Part shown: piece after piece, positions 1 through 7,489 of the stretch | How positions within the stretch are numbered: position 1 is the stretch's first letter | Layout of the letters: the number at the start of each line of letters is the position of its first letter | Origin: CAZRRV01 sp964602735 | GTDB lineage: Bacteria; Bacillota; Clostridia; Oscillospirales; Acutalibacteraceae | DNA length: 12,726 bases | Assembly: GCA_964602735.1 (NCBI GenBank) | Contig: CAZRRV010000043.1 | Coordinates: 1-12,726 of the forward strand | Direction of reading: 5' to 3' | Notes under the pieces: generated by a model | Seen by the model: only the letters and a program-made list of their open reading frames with translations | Database searches by the model: none | What the model was told of the DNA's origin: nothing | Made by a program: the position numbers and the translations under genes

Positions 1-17
1 AAAATTGTGATTTTCAT

Positions 18-46
18 TTGAAATCCGCCGGCGGTTATGGTAAAAT
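18..46 (+). promoter_or_regulatory. Sigma-A promoter of the M18 aminopeptidase gene
   Basis: The -35 box TTGAAA (18-23) and the -10 box TAAAAT (41-46) are separated by exactly 17 bp, and a TGG just before the -10 gives an extended -10 (TGn). Transcription should start near 53, leaving a leader of about 93 nt before the ATG at 146. Both boxes differ from consensus by a single base. Read by eye. Confidence 0.7.
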
Positions 47-145
47 TCCAACAGCGGGAGGGGAAAGCCATAACGGCGGGAAACGCGCGTATTACCGCCG
101 CCGTTGCCACAGCCCCCCGCGAGTAAATATTCGGAGGAGAAAAAT

Positions 146-1549
146 ATGGAAAATGAAGCCGCGAAAGCGTTGAAAGAAAAACTTTTTTACAGGAAGAAAA
201 ACGGGCTTAAAACCGCGCCGCCGGAAACGGTCGAGGCCGCCGGGCGGTACTGTGAGAATTACGCCGGTTTCCTCGCCGCTGCGAAGACCGAGCGCCTCGC
301 CGTGCGCGAAGCCGTCCGGCTCGCCGAAGAGCGCGGATTCGCGCCTTACACCCCAGGCGCCGCGGTAAAACCGGGGGATCGCGTATATGTGAACAACCGG
401 GGAAAATCGGTTATACTGGCGGTCGGCGGGGAAAAACCCGCCGTCGAAGGGGTGAAAATCGCGGCGGCGCATATCGACTCTCCAAGGCTCGACCTCAAGC
501 CCAGCCCGCTTTACGAAGACGCGGATCTCGCGCTGTTCAAAACACATTACTACGGTGGCATAAAAAAATACCAGTGGACGGCAATACCGCTGGCGCTTTA
601 CGGGGTTGTGATTAAAGGCGACGGCGAAAAGGTCGATGTGGCGGTGGGAGACGCCCCCGGCGACCCGTGCTTTGTAATAAGCGACCTGTTGCCGCATCTC
701 GCGCAGGAGCAGAGCAAACGCACCCTCGCCGACGGGATAAAGGGCGAGGAACTGAATGTTCTGGTAGGCAGCACGCCGTTTCGCGGCGATGACGTTCCGG
801 AAGCGGTAAAACTTTACATTCTCAATCTGCTTTACGAAAAATACGGGATACGCGAGGAGGATTTTCTCTCGGCGGAGCTTGAATGCGTGCCCGCGCTCCC
901 GGTGCGCGACCTGGGTTTCGACCGGTCGATGATCGGCGCTTACGGCCACGACGACCGCGTGTGCGCCTACCCCGCTCTTACGGCGGCTCTCGACACGGCC
1001 TCCCCTGAGCACACGGTCATTACGGTTCTGACCGACAAGGAGGAAACGGGCTCCGACGGGAACACCGGTCTGCAATCGGCGTATCTGCGCGATTTCATAG
1101 AGGATCTGGCGGCGGCGGAGGGCTGCCCGGGCTACCGGGTCCTCGCGAAAACGCAGTGTCTTTCCGCCGACGTCAACGCGGCGTTCGATCCTACATTCCC
1201 CGATGTCGCGGAGCGGCGCAACGCCGCCATGCTGAACTGCGGCGCCGTAATAACCAAATATACCGGGGCGCGCGGCAAAAGCGACACATCCGACGCCTCG
1301 GCCGAATTTGTGGGCAAAATCAGGCGCACGCTTAACGACGCCGGCATAGTCTGGCAGGCCGGGGAACTCGGCAAGGTCGATACGGGCGGCGGCGGAACGG
1401 TGGCGAAATACATCGCGAACCTCGGCGCCGATGTGGTCGATTTGGGGGTTCCCGTGCTTTCGATGCACTCCCCGTTCGAGGTCGTTTCAAAATTCGATGT
1501 TTATATGGCCTATTTGACGGTTCGCGCGTTTTTCGACGCGGAAATGTAG
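146..1549 (+). CDS. M18 family metallo-aminopeptidase (aminopeptidase I / ApeA-like)
   Basis: Predicted cytosolic zinc exopeptidase of 467 residues that removes N-terminal, often acidic, residues from peptides. All metal-site motifs of family M18 can be seen: H109 in AAAHIDSPRLDLK, D269/D270 in GHDDRVCAY, E299/E300 in TDKEETGSDG, D342 in SADVNAAFDP and H441 in MHSPFEVVSK. The length matches the longer M18 group (called apeA in some clostridia and spirochaetes) better than the roughly 430-residue apeB group. The ATG at 146 is chosen because GGAGG at 133-137 lies 8 nt upstream; an in-frame TTG at 104 would add 14 residues but has no good ribosome binding site. There is no signal peptide. The gene appears monocistronic, with its own promoter at 18-46 and a terminator 36 nt after the stop. 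The family call is firm; the exact peptide preference is not visible. Confidence 0.95.
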   Translation: MENEAAKALKEKLFYRKKNGLKTAPPETVEAAGRYCENYAGFLAAAKTERLAVREAVRLAEERGFAPYTPGAAVKPGDRVYVNNRGKSVILAVGGEKPAVEGVKIAAAHIDSPRLDLKPSPLYEDADLALFKTHYYGGIKKYQWTAIPLALYGVVIKGDGEKVDVAVGDAPGDPCFVISDLLPHLAQEQSKRTLADGIKGEELNVLVGSTPFRGDDVPEAVKLYILNLLYEKYGIREEDFLSAELECVPALPVRDLGFDRSMIGAYGHDDRVCAYPALTAALDTASPEHTVITVLTDKEETGSDGNTGLQSAYLRDFIEDLAAAEGCPGYRVLAKTQCLSADVNAAFDPTFPDVAERRNAAMLNCGAVITKYTGARGKSDTSDASAEFVGKIRRTLNDAGIVWQAGELGKVDTGGGGTVAKYIANLGADVVDLGVPVLSMHSPFEVVSKFDVYMAYLTVRAFFDAEM

Positions 1550-1584
1550 CGCGCCGCGTTTCGCGTTTCCCGTTCCGAAAAATT

Positions 1585-1607
1585 CCCCGGCGGAAATTCC
1601 GCCGGGG
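1585..1607. terminator. Bidirectional Rho-independent terminator between convergent genes
   Basis: CCCCGGCGG, loop AAATT, CCGCCGGGG: a perfect 9-bp GC stem (11 bp if AA/TT also pair). On the + strand it is followed by TTTCGCTTTG, and on the - strand by AATTTTTCGG. It lies 36 nt past the aminopeptidase stop and 24 nt past the deacetylase stop, so it fits termination of both convergent transcripts. Confidence 0.8.
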
Positions 1608-1630
1608 TTTCGCTTTGTGCCGTTTGCCGG

Positions 1631-3064
1631 TCAGTTCCCGACTTTGTGGTGAACCGGCGGGACGGAGGGAGTCAGCCTGTCGAATACATAACCGCCCGAC
1701 TTTCCGGCGTCGATAATCGCCTGGAGGGCATCGGCGGTGGTGGAATGCGTTGCCGAGTCGTGCATTAACACGATGTTGTTGCGGTTCGGGCGCAGCGCGG
1801 ATAAAACATTCCGCTTTACCGCGGCCGCCGAGGGTACGGGTACGGCCGCGTCTCCGCTCGAAACATTCCAGTCGTAATAAATGTAGCCGTTCGCGGGAAC
1901 CGATTTTACAAGCCGGCTCATTATGCCTTTGCAGTATTTTTTGCTTACGGCGTTGGAACTTCCGCCGAGGAAACGGGTAAGTTTGGTGTCGAGCCCGAAG
2001 TCGGCGCGGAGTTTACCGCCGAGTTTACGGATATTTTCGAGATACAGCGCCTCCGACCCGTAGACCGAATATTCGTGCGTAAATCCGTGAATGCCCACCG
2101 CATGCCCCTCGTCAAGCATACGCTTTACCAGCGGTTTGTCGGCGGCGGAATAATCGAGAATAAAGAATGTCGCTTTTATGCCGTTGCCTTTCAGTATATC
2201 GAGTATCCGCGGGGTTATATTGGAACTCGGCCCGTCGTCGAAAGTAAGGTAAATCCTGTTCTTCGCGGCCTGCTCCTTTGAAATGACCGTAACGGTGCGA
2301 ACCGCCTTCGCGGTGTTACCGTTGCTGTCGCTTACCGTATAGGTAACCGTCTGCGCGCCGAGGCGGCCGGTGTCGATACTCCCCGAAACGGCGATTTTGC
2401 CGGTTATGTCGCCGTCGAGATCGTCGCTCGCCGTTGCGCCGGGATCGGAATACGCCGCCCCGAGCAGCACCGTCGCCGACCGGCCGCCGTTAAGAACGAT
2501 TACGGGCTTTACGATGTCTTTTATCTTCAGCGTTCGGGTGGCGGTGGACGAATTGCCGTCGCTGTCGGTCGCCGTATAGGTGAACACATAGTCGGTATCG
2601 CTCAGTTTTGTCTCGTTGACCGATATTCCCGCCGAAACATCACCGTCGAGATTATCAACGGCGGCGGCGCCCGGATCCTTAAAGAACGACCTCGCGGAAA
2701 CGGTAACCGCCGCGGCGCCGTTAAGCTTTAATTCGGGCGGCGTAACATCCACGACCGTAACCGTCCGCACCGCCTCAAGTTTCTGCCCGCGGTACTCGAG
2801 TTTATATTTTACCGCGTATGTCCCCCGCGCCGCCGTATCGACTTTGCCGCTCACGGTAACTTTCCCGCTTAAATCCCTGCCGCCGGCAGCCGCCTCAAAC
2901 CCCTCGTCCCTGTAAGCGGAATTGAGCGCCACCGTCTCCTCCTCCGCGCCTTTAAGCCGGAGTTCCGGCTCGGCGAAAAACGGCAGGGAACACCCCGCCG
3001 ACATCGCGATAACCGCGACAAGGCATACAAAAAAAGCGAATTTTCTTCTACCGGACAGCCGCAT
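1631..3064 (-). CDS. Exported polysaccharide deacetylase (NodB domain) with three Ig-like DUF5011-type repeats
   Basis: A 477-residue protein predicted to act outside the cell, removing acetyl groups from a glycan such as peptidoglycan or chitin-like sugars. Residues 1-25 form a signal or membrane segment (positive RRK, hydrophobic 9-20) ending in SAGC (C25); this is only a poor lipobox because Ser sits at -3. Three Ig-like repeats follow at about 33-106, 107-183 and 184-261, the last two with the D-P-G-A and D-L-D-G-D signatures of DUF5011. The NodB domain spans about 270-465, with TFDDGP (274-279), metal ligands H326 and H330 in HGFTH, R364, YDWN (397-400) and LMHD (433-436). The motif 3 region reads RFLGG where R-F-P-G-G is usual. 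The ATG at 3064 is chosen because AAGGAG lies 8 nt upstream and the signal peptide follows at once; an upstream in-frame ATG at 3142 lacks both. Substrate unknown. Confidence 0.92.
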   Translation of the reverse strand: MRLSGRRKFAFFVCLVAVIAMSAGCSLPFFAEPELRLKGAEEETVALNSAYRDEGFEAAAGGRDLSGKVTVSGKVDTAARGTYAVKYKLEYRGQKLEAVRTVTVVDVTPPELKLNGAAAVTVSARSFFKDPGAAAVDNLDGDVSAGISVNETKLSDTDYVFTYTATDSDGNSSTATRTLKIKDIVKPVIVLNGGRSATVLLGAAYSDPGATASDDLDGDITGKIAVSGSIDTGRLGAQTVTYTVSDSNGNTAKAVRTVTVISKEQAAKNRIYLTFDDGPSSNITPRILDILKGNGIKATFFILDYSAADKPLVKRMLDEGHAVGIHGFTHEYSVYGSEALYLENIRKLGGKLRADFGLDTKLTRFLGGSSNAVSKKYCKGIMSRLVKSVPANGYIYYDWNVSSGDAAVPVPSAAAVKRNVLSALRPNRNNIVLMHDSATHSTTADALQAIIDAGKSGGYVFDRLTPSVPPVHHKVGN

Positions 3065-3150
3065 TTCAACGACTCCTTCCGCTGTTTCGGTGTTTTCGGA
3101 ACCGCCGCCGGCGCGAACAATCTCCCGGCGCATTTGTTTCACATAAATTT

Positions 3151-3177
3151 TGTATACCTTTTCCCTGTAACTTTCAA
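3151..3177 (-). promoter_or_regulatory. Candidate promoter of the deacetylase gene
   Basis: On the - strand TTGAAA (3172-3177) precedes TATACA (3151-3156) with a 15-bp spacer; TACAAA two bases further on would give 17 bp. The spacing is imperfect, so this is a moderate call. Start would be near 3144, giving a leader of about 80 nt before the ATG at 3064. Confidence 0.4.
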
Positions 3178-3185
3178 GAAAATAT

Positions 3186-3215
3186 CGGTAACATTTTATT
3201 GCTTTGCTGTTACCG
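3186..3215. promoter_or_regulatory. Inverted-repeat operator candidate upstream of the deacetylase promoter
   Basis: CGGTAACA (3186-3193) and TGTTACCG (3208-3215) form a perfect 8-bp inverted repeat with a 14-nt AT-rich spacer. Its near edge is 8 bp from the candidate -35 box. A further half-site with the same core (GTTACCG) lies at 3258-3264. The placement suits an activator or repressor site, but it could equally be a weak RNA hairpin. No regulator gene is seen nearby. Confidence 0.35.
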
Positions 3216-3217
3216 GA

Positions 3218-3236
3218 CGGCGGGCACTGCCCGCCG
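3218..3236. other. GC-rich hairpin in the 406-nt gap between queA and the deacetylase gene
   Basis: CGGCGGGC, loop ACT, GCCCGCCG: a perfect 8-bp stem. No T-run follows on the - strand, so it is not an obvious terminator for queA. On the + strand a T8 run lies at 3266-3273, but it is 30 nt away and no + strand gene precedes it. Apart from this stem, the operator candidate, the promoter and the terminator at 3354-3387, I see nothing in 3065-3470. Confidence 0.35.
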
Positions 3237-3344
3237 GTCGCGGCTTCCGCTGTTCCCGTTACCGCTTTTTTTTAGGCTTTCCCTGAACACATCGCCTACA
3301 ACTTAATTTGTGTCCGATGAGACTGTTAAGCGTTACAGGCACAT

Positions 3345-3387
3345 CTCAAAATAACAGCCGTCCCGGTCTTCGGACCCCGGCGGCTGT
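3345..3387 (-). terminator. queA: Probable queA terminator
   Basis: ACAGCCG (3354-3360) pairs with CGGCTGT (3381-3387). The stem continues inward through a G-T pair and two C-C mismatches to GGTC/GACC closed by a tetraloop, about 15 positions in all. Reading on the - strand, the stem is followed by TTATTTTGAG, a short U-rich tract. It lies about 84 nt beyond the queA stop, which is rather far, so the call is moderate. Confidence 0.5.
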
Positions 3388-3470
3388 GCCCTTCGGTGAA
3401 TTTGTATTATTCGGTTTTCGAGATTTGCAGGAAAATCGCGTCGACGGCGCCGGGTCTTCCGCGGTACAGC

Positions 3471-4490
3471 CTATATTATCAGCATGGCATCGCCGAAGCT
3501 GAAAAACCGGTAACGGCGGAGAACCGCCTGACGGTAGGCGTTCATAGTGTGTTCGTAGCCGGCGAACGCGGAGACCAGCATAATCAGTGTGCTTTCGGGA
3601 AGATGGAAATTGGTAACGAGCCCGTCCATACACTTGAATTTGTAACCGGGATAAATATAAATATCGGTTTCGCCGGTACACGGGCGCAACACGCCGCCCT
3701 CGGCAACGCTTTCAACGGTGCGGCATGACGTTGTACCCACGCATATAACCCGTCCTCCCCCGGCTTTTGTCGCCGTCACCGTTTTCGCCGTGTCTTCGGG
3801 TACGGTATAACGCTCGGAATGCATAACATGATCCTCTATGTTTTCTTCTTTTACGGGGCGGAAAGTGCCGAGCCCCACATGAAGAGTCACAAACACCACG
3901 GCAACGCCTTTGGCCCGGATCCTGTCGAGATATTCCTTTGTGAAATGCAGCCCCGCCGTCGGAGCCGCGGCCGAGCCGCGCTCCTTCGCGTATACGGTCT
4001 GATAGCGTTCGTTATCTTCGAGTTTTTTCTTTATGTAATGAGGCAGCGGCATTTCGCCTATTCGGTCGAGTATCTCAAAAAAAACGCCGTCGTACTCGAA
4101 TTTTACAATACGGTTGCCGTCGCCGGTTACGCGCTCGACCGTGCCGGTAAGTTCGTCGCCGAAAGCAAACCGGCGGCCCGGTTTTGCCTTTTTCCCGGGG
4201 CCCGCCAGACATTCCCATCTGTCGCCGTCCTCCCGACCGAGCAGCAGGAACTCCACAACGGCGCCCGTATCCTCTGCGACGCCGTAAATCCTCGCCGGCA
4301 TAACGCGTGTGTCGTTCAGCACCAGGCAGTCGCCGGGCGAAAGATAGTCGATCAAATCACCGAAATGCCGGTCTTCAATATCTCCCGTGTCTTTGTGCAG
4401 AACCATAAGGCGCGAAGCATCGCGCGGTTCTACCGGAGTTTGCGCTATCAGTTCATCGGGCAAATAATAATCAAAATCGGATTTTTTCAC
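3471..4490 (-). CDS. queA: S-adenosylmethionine:tRNA ribosyltransferase-isomerase QueA
   Basis: Cytosolic enzyme that transfers and isomerises the ribose of S-adenosylmethionine onto 7-aminomethyl-7-deazaguanine in tRNA, giving epoxyqueuosine at wobble position 34. The 339-residue product carries the family signatures: FDYYLPDELIAQTP at the N terminus, LNDTRVMPAR near 58-67, AAPTAGLHF (175-183), VTLHVGLGTFRPV (201-213), NFHLPESTLIMLVSAFAG (294-311) and the C-terminal FSFGDAMLII. Three in-frame GTG codons (4502, 4499, 4490) could start it. The one at 4490 is chosen because the protein then begins KKSDFDYYLP, which lines up with E. coli QueA, and a weak GGTGG lies 5 nt upstream. The usual partner tgt is not adjacent. 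It is divergent from asd and its promoter overlaps asd's. Confidence 0.93.
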   Translation of the reverse strand: MKKSDFDYYLPDELIAQTPVEPRDASRLMVLHKDTGDIEDRHFGDLIDYLSPGDCLVLNDTRVMPARIYGVAEDTGAVVEFLLLGREDGDRWECLAGPGKKAKPGRRFAFGDELTGTVERVTGDGNRIVKFEYDGVFFEILDRIGEMPLPHYIKKKLEDNERYQTVYAKERGSAAAPTAGLHFTKEYLDRIRAKGVAVVFVTLHVGLGTFRPVKEENIEDHVMHSERYTVPEDTAKTVTATKAGGGRVICVGTTSCRTVESVAEGGVLRPCTGETDIYIYPGYKFKCMDGLVTNFHLPESTLIMLVSAFAGYEHTMNAYRQAVLRRYRFFSFGDAMLII

Positions 4491-4508
4491 CCGTACCACC
4501 ACATTTTC

Positions 4509-4537
4509 TTGACAACTATTTTATCAGATGTTAAAAT
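4509..4537 (+). promoter_or_regulatory. Sigma-A promoter of the asd-dapA-dapB operon
   Basis: TTGACA (4509-4514, perfect -35), a 17-bp spacer and TAAAAT (4532-4537) with TGT directly before it, an extended -10. Start is near 4544, so the asd leader is only about 50 nt, too short for a lysine riboswitch. The -10 box overlaps that of the opposing queA promoter by two bases. Confidence 0.8.
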
Positions 4538-4564
4538 TATATAATAAAAAGGCACGCGGTTCAA
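4536..4564 (-). promoter_or_regulatory. queA: Sigma-A promoter of queA
   Basis: On the - strand TTGAAC (4559-4564) is followed by a 17-bp spacer and a perfect TATAAT (4536-4541). Start would be near 4529, about 39 nt before the GTG at 4490. It lies back to back with, and overlapping, the asd promoter. Confidence 0.7.
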
Positions 4565-4594
4565 GTGTTTTAACCGCGAATCGGGAGAAAAGCC

Positions 4595-5677
4595 ATGAAA
4601 ACATACAATGTGGGAATAATAGGCGCCACGGGAATGGTGGGGCAGCGGTTCATAACCCTGCTCGATCGGCATCCGTGGTTCAAAATAAAAGTTCTTGCCG
4701 CCAGTTCGCGTTCCGCCGGAAAAAAGTACAAAGACGCCGTAGGCGACCGCTGGGCGATGCCTTCCCCGGTTCCCGCCGGTGTCGCCGACATGATAATCAA
4801 AGACGCCGAAGCGGATCGGGAGGAAATCGCCGGTACGGCGGATTTTGTTTTTTGCGCCGTGAATATGCCGAAAGACGCGATCCGGGCGCTGGAAGAATCC
4901 TACGCACGCCTTGAATGCCCCGTTATATCGAACAACAGCGCGCACCGGGCGACGCCCGATGTCCCCATGATTATTCCGGAACTGAACGCGCGGCACGCCG
5001 AAATAATCCCCTTTCAGCGCAGGCGACTCGGCACGCGGCGGGGATTTATAGCGGTTAAATCGAACTGTTCGCTGCAAAGCTACGTTCCCGCGCTGTATCC
5101 GCTCGATTCGCCGTTCGGGGTGCGGGATGTGCTTGTCTGCACCTATCAGGCGATATCCGGAGCGGGTAAAACTTTTAAGACGTTCCCCGAAATCATCGAT
5201 AATGTTATCCCTTACATAAGCGGGGAGGAAGAAAAATCCGAACGGGAGCCGCTTAAAATCTGGGGCACCGTCAAAAACGGCGAAATACAGCCGGCAAGCC
5301 GCCCGCACTTCACAGCGCAATGCCTGCGCGTCCCCGTATCTGACGGCCACATGGCGGCGGTTTTTGCCCGTTTCGACCGCAAGCCCCGGAAAGAGGAGAT
5401 ACTCGAAAGATGGAAAACCTTTAAGGGCAAACCTCAGGAACTCGGCCTTCCGAGCGCGCCGAAAAGATTTTTGAATTATTTCGATGAAGACGGATATCCG
5501 CAGACGCGGCTGCACCGCGACCTTGAAGGCGGTATGGCGGTATCGCTCGGGCGGCTGAGAGAAGACAGCCAGTACGACTTCAAATTCGTGTGCCTGTCGC
5601 ACAACACGCTTCGGGGGGCGGCGGGCGGCGCCGTTTTAATGGCCGAACTGCTGGCGGCGGAAGGTTATCTTGATTAA
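4595..5677 (+). CDS. asd: Aspartate-semialdehyde dehydrogenase, archaeal/fungal-type
   Basis: Reduces L-aspartyl-4-phosphate to L-aspartate 4-semialdehyde with NADPH in the cytosol, the branch point to lysine/diaminopimelate, threonine and methionine. The 360-residue protein has a Rossmann N terminus, GIIGATGMVGQRF (7-19), the catalytic cysteine C158 in KSNCSLQS, and substrate/base residues R245 and H252 in LRVPVSDGHMAAV. The SNCSLQ context and the length resemble the archaeal/yeast branch of the family rather than the roughly 330-residue branch found in Bacillus. The start is supported by GGGAG (4583-4587) 7 nt upstream. It is the first gene of an asd-dapA-dapB operon; dapA follows after 15 nt and its AAGGAGG overlaps the asd stop codon. 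The feedback-regulated aspartokinase is not in the window. Confidence 0.95.
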   Translation: MKTYNVGIIGATGMVGQRFITLLDRHPWFKIKVLAASSRSAGKKYKDAVGDRWAMPSPVPAGVADMIIKDAEADREEIAGTADFVFCAVNMPKDAIRALEESYARLECPVISNNSAHRATPDVPMIIPELNARHAEIIPFQRRRLGTRRGFIAVKSNCSLQSYVPALYPLDSPFGVRDVLVCTYQAISGAGKTFKTFPEIIDNVIPYISGEEEKSEREPLKIWGTVKNGEIQPASRPHFTAQCLRVPVSDGHMAAVFARFDRKPRKEEILERWKTFKGKPQELGLPSAPKRFLNYFDEDGYPQTRLHRDLEGGMAVSLGRLREDSQYDFKFVCLSHNTLRGAAGGAVLMAELLAAEGYLD

Positions 5678-5692
5678 GGAGGAAAAGCACTG

Positions 5693-6580
5693 ATGAAAAA
5701 ACGGGTATTTACGGGGGCGGGCACGGCGCTTGTAACGCCGTTCAATCCCGACGGAAGCGTTAATTACGGTATGCTCGAAAAACTTTGCGACGACCAGATA
5801 AAAGCGGGAACCGACGCGCTTGTCATATGCGGCACAACGGGGGAATCGGCGACGCTGGATCACCGCGACCATGTTAAAGTTCTCGAAGCGGCGATAAAGG
5901 CGGTGGCGGGGCGCGTGCCGGTAATTGCCGGCACCGGCAGCAACGATACGGCTTATGCCGTCGAACTTTCGCAAGCTGCCGAACGCCTCGGCGCCGACGC
6001 GCTGCTTATGGTAACGCCTTATTACAACAAAACGACGCAGGACGGGCTTGTGGCACACTATACCTATGTTGCCGACAGAGTAAATACTCCGATTATAATT
6101 TACAATGTGCCGTCGAGAACCGGCGTTGACGTTAAACCCGAAACGTACGCCAAACTCGCGCAACATCCGAATATCGCCGCCGCCAAAGAAGCTAACGGGA
6201 ACATCGGCTCGGTTGTGAGAACACGGCGGCTGTGCGGCGACGAACTTTGCGTATATTCGGGAAACGACGAGCAGACCGTGCCGATACTGTCGCTCGGCGG
6301 CGCCGGCGTAATATCGGTAGTTTCAAATGTAGCGCCTTCGCTTATGCATAAAATGTGCAGTCTGTTTTTCGAGGGGAAAGTAAAAGAGGCGGCGGATCTG
6401 CAAATCGGGATCAGCGATCTTATCGACGCGCTTTTCGCGGAGGTAAACCCCATTCCCGTAAAGGCGGCAATGCGGTTGCAGGGCATTGATGTCGGCCCCG
6501 TAAAGCTCCCGCTTATCGAGGCGTCTGAGAAAACCGTGGAAAAACTGAAAGCCGCCATGAGCGGGCTCGGCTTGATTTGA
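5693..6580 (+). CDS. dapA: 4-hydroxy-tetrahydrodipicolinate synthase
   Basis: Condenses pyruvate with aspartate semialdehyde, the first committed step to diaminopimelate and lysine. It is a TIM-barrel class I aldolase of 295 residues, the usual length. The Schiff-base lysine is K165 (AAKEANGN), with Y137 and R142 in YNVPSRTG, T48 in GTTGES and Y111 in VTPYYNK; all sit 4 positions later than in E. coli DapA (K161, Y133, R138, T44, Y107). The ATG at 5693 has a strong AAGGAGG (5676-5682) 10 nt upstream. Middle gene of the operon; its substrate is the product of the preceding gene and its product is the substrate of the next. Whether lysine inhibits it cannot be judged from sequence alone. Confidence 0.97.
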   Translation: MKKRVFTGAGTALVTPFNPDGSVNYGMLEKLCDDQIKAGTDALVICGTTGESATLDHRDHVKVLEAAIKAVAGRVPVIAGTGSNDTAYAVELSQAAERLGADALLMVTPYYNKTTQDGLVAHYTYVADRVNTPIIIYNVPSRTGVDVKPETYAKLAQHPNIAAAKEANGNIGSVVRTRRLCGDELCVYSGNDEQTVPILSLGGAGVISVVSNVAPSLMHKMCSLFFEGKVKEAADLQIGISDLIDALFAEVNPIPVKAAMRLQGIDVGPVKLPLIEASEKTVEKLKAAMSGLGLI

Positions 6581-6588
6581 GGCGCGGA

Positions 6589-7341
6589 ATGACGGATATA
6601 TTACTTTCCGGTTGCCTGGGGCATATGGGCGGTGCCGTGACGCGCGCGGCGGACGGCTACGGCTGCCGAATCGCCGCCGGGGTAGATTGCAAAGCCGGGG
6701 AACAAACCGAAAAATACCCCGTTTTCGGCACTTTCGGCGAAGTTAACGTAAATGCGGATGTTATTATCGATTTTTCGACACCCGCCCTGCTTTCGGATCT
6801 GCTGTCGTTCGCGACGGGGATCGGCATGCCCGCCGTAATCGCCACGACCGGGTACACCGACGCTCAAATCGAACAGATTAAAGCCGCCGCGGAAAAAATT
6901 CCCGTTTTTTTCTCGTTTAATATGTCGCTCGGCATAAATCTGCTCAAAACACTCGCGAAAACGGCCGCCGCGATTTTAGGCGACGGTTTTGATATTGAAA
7001 TCATCGAAAAGCATCACAACCAAAAGGTCGACGCCCCGAGCGGTACGGCATTGATGCTTGCCGACGCCGTAAACGACGGGCGGAAAAAATATATTTACGA
7101 AAGGCATTCGCGCCGCGAAAAACGCGGCAGGGACGAGATCGGAATACACTCTGTGCGGGCGGGAACGATAGTCGGAGAGCACGAGATTATATTCGCCGGC
7201 ACAGACGAAATAATAACACTTTCGCATTCCGCCGCTTCGAAAGCCGTGTTCGCGGCGGGCGCTTTGAACGCCGCGAATTTTATCCGCGGGGAAAAACCCG
7301 GTCTGTACAGTATGGACGATATCGTATCGAAACATTCGTAA
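6589..7341 (+). CDS. dapB: 4-hydroxy-tetrahydrodipicolinate reductase
   Basis: Reduces the DapA product to tetrahydrodipicolinate with NAD(P)H. The 250-residue protein has the nucleotide-binding GCLGHMGG (8-15) and the substrate/catalytic signature EKHHNQKVDAPSGTA, with H142, H143 and K146. The ATG at 6589 is chosen because DILLSGCLGHMGG then starts as in the family; an in-frame TTG at 6577 would overlap the dapA stop. The ribosome binding site is weak (GAGG at 6579-6582, 6 nt upstream, spanning the dapA stop) and the gap to dapA is only 8 nt, so translational coupling is likely. Last gene of the operon; the later acyl, aminotransferase or DapL steps are not encoded here. Confidence 0.96.
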   Translation: MTDILLSGCLGHMGGAVTRAADGYGCRIAAGVDCKAGEQTEKYPVFGTFGEVNVNADVIIDFSTPALLSDLLSFATGIGMPAVIATTGYTDAQIEQIKAAAEKIPVFFSFNMSLGINLLKTLAKTAAAILGDGFDIEIIEKHHNQKVDAPSGTALMLADAVNDGRKKYIYERHSRREKRGRDEIGIHSVRAGTIVGEHEIIFAGTDEIITLSHSAASKAVFAAGALNAANFIRGEKPGLYSMDDIVSKHS

Positions 7342-7423
7342 AACGGCGGCCGGAATTTCCCGCCCGGTTTTTCCGTAATCCCGGGGGCGCCGGCTCGCGG
7401 CGTCCGGGCGACAGAACAGACAA

Positions 7424-7457
7424 CCGCGTGAACATCAACCGTTCACGCGGCATTTTT
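7424..7457 (+). terminator. Rho-independent terminator of the asd-dapA-dapB operon
   Basis: CCGCGTGAAC (7424-7433), a 7-nt loop and GTTCACGCGG (7441-7450) form a perfect 10-bp stem followed by CATTTTTATA. It is 83 nt past the dapB stop. On the - strand the same stem is followed by TTGTCTGTTCTG, so it may also help stop the convergent transporter transcript, whose stop is 40 nt away. Two weaker stems precede it: a 5-bp GGCGG/CCGCC stem followed by T5 (7345-7372) and a GC-rich hairpin at 7380-7408. Confidence 0.8.
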
Positions 7458-7489
7458 ATACGGCAGACACGATAAACAATACGGACCGC

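Noticed and set aside
104..145. TTG start at 104 for the aminopeptidase
   Set aside because: The ATG at 146 has a well-spaced GGAGG, while the extra 14 residues have no family counterpart and no ribosome binding site.
92..1468. A 458-codon open frame on the - strand opposite the aminopeptidase gene
   Set aside because: It is the antisense shadow of a gene with complete M18 active-site motifs; it has no recognisable domain and is Arg/Phe/Val-rich as expected for such shadows.
3240..3275. Terminator ending in the T8 run at 3266-3273 on the + strand
   Set aside because: No strong hairpin directly precedes the run and there is no + strand gene upstream to terminate.
4544..4594. Lysine riboswitch before asd
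   Set aside because: The distance from predicted start to the ATG is about 50 nt, far shorter than an L-box, and no characteristic stems are seen.
4487..5602. A 371-codon - strand open frame opposite asd
   Set aside because: Shadow of asd, whose catalytic motifs are intact; it also runs through the divergent promoter region and into queA's start.
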